Source: Candidatus Adiutrix sp. | GTDB taxonomy: Bacteria; Desulfobacterota; Desulfarculia; Adiutricales; Adiutricaceae | NCBI GenBank assembly: GCA_031286085.1 | Contig: JAITUX010000170.1 | Location: 1-9,166 of the forward strand | Length of the DNA stretch: 9,166 bases | Direction of reading: 5' to 3' | In this document: positions 5,702 through 9,166 of the stretch, piece by piece | How the letters are laid out: every line of letters begins with the position of its first letter | How positions within the stretch are numbered: position 1 is the stretch's first letter | Notes under the pieces: generated by a model | Databases searched by the model: none | Told to the model about the DNA's origin: nothing | Seen by the model: the letters and a program-made list of their open reading frames with translations, nothing else | Program-made: the position numbers and the translations under genes

Positions 5702-5743
5702 CGGCGATTGAAAGGCCGGCGCGGCCGGACCTTTTAATCGCCG
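5702..5743 (-). promoter_or_regulatory. Intercistronic hairpin between rubredoxin and the flavodiiron gene
   Basis: The arms 5702-5715 and 5730-5743 pair at 13 of 14 positions, the exception being G-U or A-C depending on strand. Inside, CCGGC and GCCGG form a further 5-bp stem. On the minus transcript the structure contains AAAAGG before and CCTTTC after its GC-rich core, so it looks partly like a terminator, but no terminal U-run follows. It starts 27 bases past the rubredoxin stop and ends 28 bases before the flavodiiron ATG. It could be a partial terminator, an RNase processing site, or a stabiliser setting the rubredoxin-to-oxidase ratio. Confidence 0.75.
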
Positions 5744-5770
5744 GGCTCTTCGGCTGGTTATTTTACGGTT

Positions 5771-5929
5771 TCAGGCCGGCTGGAATTCGCCCTTGCCGGC
5801 CCCGCAGACTGGGCAGACCCAGGCGTTGGGCACGCTTTCAAAGGGCGTGCCGGGGGCGACGCCGTCGCCGGGGGCGCCCTTGGCCGGATCGTATTCATAA
5901 CCGCAGACGTTGCAAACGTATTTCTTCAT
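5771..5929 (-). CDS. Rubredoxin
   Basis: 52-residue rubredoxin, too short for a common 60-residue ORF cut-off but unmistakable. It begins [18 protein letters not shown] and carries the two iron-binding knuckles CNVCG (Cys6, Cys9) and CPVCG (Cys39, Cys42). The conserved aromatic core is present as Tyr4, Tyr11, Tyr13, Phe30 and Trp37. The usual P-D-D-W before the second knuckle reads P-N-A-W here. Four cysteines bind one iron, giving a small cytosolic one-electron carrier. The flavodiiron enzyme next downstream is its expected electron acceptor, as in the rubredoxin-roo operons known from Desulfovibrio. GGGAGGT lies seven bases before the ATG at 5929, a strong ribosome-binding site. A near-consensus sigma-70 promoter lies about 70 bp upstream. 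Confidence 0.97.
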   Translation of the reverse strand: MKKYVCNVCGYEYDPAKGAPGDGVAPGTPFESVPNAWVCPVCGAGKGEFQPA

Positions 5930-5997
5930 GAAACACCTCCCTGGAAGATGGTTGAGGCGGCCTGGGGCCCCTTCAAGTTTTACGGCTTGACCGGAAT

Positions 5998-6026
5998 ATG
6001 ATAGCTCAAACCAGGCCGTCTGGCAA
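5998..6026 (-). promoter_or_regulatory. Sigma-70-type promoter for rubredoxin and the flavodiiron gene
   Basis: On the minus strand, TTGCCA (-35, 6026-6021), a 17-base spacer and TATCAT (-10, 6003-5998) each match consensus at 5 of 6 positions. The predicted start is near 5990, giving a leader of about 60 bases. It sits in the gap just after rpoD, so the redox genes can be expressed separately from dnaG-rpoD. An inverted repeat (5956-5965 against 6011-6020, 9 of 10 matches) flanks the -10. Confidence 0.7.
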
Positions 6027-6040
6027 GTGCCGTCCGGACG

Positions 6041-7804
<1,764 letters not shown>

Positions 7805-7896
7805 TTGGGGACAACTCCTTGGCTGTAATGTGGAGGGCCGTCCGGCAGAACGGCCAGACTATACGCCGAAACTACTATGTTATCACATTTTAAGTT
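7805..7896 (-). promoter_or_regulatory. dnaG-rpoD gap with a candidate internal promoter and leader hairpin
   Basis: On the minus strand, TATAGT (7863-7858) is a fair -10. The base string 17 positions upstream (GTGATA) is a poor -35, so promoter function is uncertain. Downstream, ggccgt and acggcc (7836-7841 against 7850-7855) form a 6-bp stem in what would be the rpoD leader. An internal rpoD promoter in such operons is common in other bacteria; here it is only suggested. Confidence 0.35.
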
Positions 7897-9166
7897 TTAA
7901 AGCCAGGTTTTTTGGCCGCCCGAAGCCCGGACCAGGGCCGCCACCCGCTCTTTTTCCCCGGCCAGCCTCCGCGCCTCGGCTTCGTCCCCGGCCGCCTGGG
8001 CCAGGGCGATGGCCCGGGAAAGCTCGGCCTGGCGCCGCCGCCCCCACTTGGCCGTCAGCCGGCCCATGTGCTGCCGGGCCGCGCCCTCGGCCTGGCCCGA
8101 GGGGAAGACCCGGGGCGCCAGGAGCGTCCGGCCGACGAGGCCGGCCAAGGGTTCCGGCAGGTCGTCGCCCTGGACCGACTCCAGGCCCGCCTCGCCCCCG
8201 GCCGCGAAAGCCGCCCGGAGGCGGTCGAAGAGGAGACGGCTTTGGTCCTGGGGCCAATAGTCGGACAGGCTCTCCAGGACCAGGCCGGCGGTTTCCTGGT
8301 GGATAAGGATAAAGCCCAAAAGCTCCAGGGCGGTCGGGTCCGCCGCCGGCCCGGCCTCCGCCGGCGGCCCGGCGGGGGGCGCGTCCGGCCGGCGGCTTGC
8401 GGCTCCGGCCGCCCCCCGCCGGCCGTCCTCCAGGTCGCCTTCCCCTATATTCAGCAATTCGGCCAGCCGCCGGCGGACGATTTGCCTCTTGGCCGCATCC
8501 GTAAGCCCCCCCAAAAGTTCCCGGGCCGCGCCCAGCCGCCGGAATTGGGCCTGGACTCCCCCGGAATCCGGGGCCTTCCGTTTCAAGTCGTCAACCCAGT
8601 TATTGAAGATATCCGGCGTTTCCTGGCTCAGCTTATTCAGCGCCCCGGCCCCGAAGGCCCGGACGAAGGTGTCGGGGTCATGGGCCTCACCCGATTCCCG
8701 CGGCGGCAGGCTCACCACCCGGGCCTCCAGGTCGGCGTTCAAAAAGGCCGGGAGGTTTTTCACCGGCACTTCCCGCCCGGCCGCGTCGCCGTCGAAGAGC
8801 AGGTAAACCGGGACGGACAAGCCCTTAAGCAGGTTTATCTGGCGATCGGTCAGGGCCGTACCCAGGGCGGCCACGGCCTCGTTGATTCCGGCCGCGGCCA
8901 GGCTGATGACGTCGAAATATCCTTCCACCAGGTAAACCAGGCCGGCGGCCCGGATGAAGGGGCGGGCCCGGCCCAAGCCGAAGAGATGGCGGCCCTTGGT
9001 GTAGAGAGGCGTATACCCGGTGTTCAGGTATTTTACGGTCTCGTCGCCGCCGGGCAGGGCCCGCCCCCCGAAGGCCACCACCCGGCCCTGGGCGTCGGCT
9101 ATGGGCACCATCAGGCGGCCCCGGAAAAAGTCATAGAAGCGGCCGGCTTCCCGCCCGGGCTTGATC
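7897..9166 (-). CDS. dnaG: DNA primase DnaG, C-terminal part (5' end beyond the window)
   Basis: 422 codons of a gene that normally encodes roughly 580-620 residues; the N-terminal zinc-binding domain and part of the polymerase core lie outside the window. The fragment starts in the catalytic core with FYDFFRGRLMVPIADAQGRVVAFGGR. The TOPRIM domain follows with the acidic EGYFDVI (Glu at fragment residue 81; the family usually has EGYMDVI) and DGDAAG (125-130), the metal-binding residues for RNA primer synthesis. A Pro/Ala/Arg-rich linker near fragment residues 250-275 leads to a helical C-terminal domain that in the family binds the DnaB helicase. The reading frame is open to the window edge. 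Methionine codons such as that at 9111 are internal, not starts. It ends with TAA at 7897-7899, 92 bp before rpoD, the classic macromolecular-synthesis arrangement. Confidence 0.95.
   Translation of the reverse strand, partial: IKPGREAGRFYDFFRGRLMVPIADAQGRVVAFGGRALPGGDETVKYLNTGYTPLYTKGRHLFGLGRARPFIRAAGLVYLVEGYFDVISLAAAGINEAVAALGTALTDRQINLLKGLSVPVYLLFDGDAAGREVPVKNLPAFLNADLEARVVSLPPRESGEAHDPDTFVRAFGAGALNKLSQETPDIFNNWVDDLKRKAPDSGGVQAQFRRLGAARELLGGLTDAAKRQIVRRRLAELLNIGEGDLEDGRRGAAGAASRRPDAPPAGPPAEAGPAADPTALELLGFILIHQETAGLVLESLSDYWPQDQSRLLFDRLRAAFAAGGEAGLESVQGDDLPEPLAGLVGRTLLAPRVFPSGQAEGAARQHMGRLTAKWGRRRQAELSRAIALAQAAGDEAEARRLAGEKERVAALVRASGGQKTWL

Noticed and set aside
4579..5931. 450-codon open frame antisense to the flavodiiron and rubredoxin genes
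   Set aside because: It mirrors two certain genes and has His/Gly/Val-rich composition typical of a shadow frame.
6031..6040. Palindrome cgtccggacg after rpoD as a terminator
   Set aside because: Only a five-base stem with no loop or T-run.

Overview
The window is visibly GC-rich and gene-dense. The gene set (rubredoxin next to a rubredoxin:oxygen oxidoreductase, a MutL with an endonuclease motif, dnaG-rpoD, and a good sigma-54 promoter) suggests a strictly anaerobic Desulfobacterota/Deltaproteobacteria-type organism. That assignment is inference from gene content and style. No marker such as an rRNA gene is present.

Layout. Bases 12-1085 (minus) encode an AI-2E/PerM-family membrane protein, divergent from mutL (1275-3134, plus) across a 189-bp gap. 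From 3134 to 3343 there is a 210-bp non-coding block bounded by 23-bp near-perfect inverted repeats. It lies exactly between the stop codons of mutL and of a convergent small gene, and each end of the block supplies the final A of a stop codon. Two unrecognised small proteins follow on the minus strand (3343-3678 and 3743-4207). They are headed by a near-consensus sigma-54 (-24/-12) promoter at 4284-4300 with an IHF-like, AT-rich stretch upstream. A strong UUCG-loop terminator (4404-4439) separates this unit from the next one.

From 4450 to the right edge everything runs on the minus strand. In transcription order it is dnaG (3' part only, cut by the window edge), rpoD, rubredoxin (52 aa), and a flavodiiron oxygen reductase. 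dnaG-rpoD is the familiar primase/housekeeping-sigma pair. Rubredoxin and the flavodiiron protein form an electron-transfer pair: rubredoxin donates electrons and the flavodiiron enzyme reduces O2 (or NO), protecting an anaerobe from oxygen. A near-consensus sigma-70 promoter (5998-6026) precedes rubredoxin, and a strong intercistronic hairpin (5702-5743) lies between the two redox genes. I see no terminator between rpoD and rubredoxin.

The points most worth a second look are the 210-bp inverted-repeat element between convergent stop codons, the sigma-54-controlled pair of unknown small genes, a 9-C homopolymer inside the mutL linker that could act as a slippage switch, and the hairpin between rubredoxin and its oxidase. 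No CRISPR array, tRNA, rRNA, or intact insertion sequence was found.
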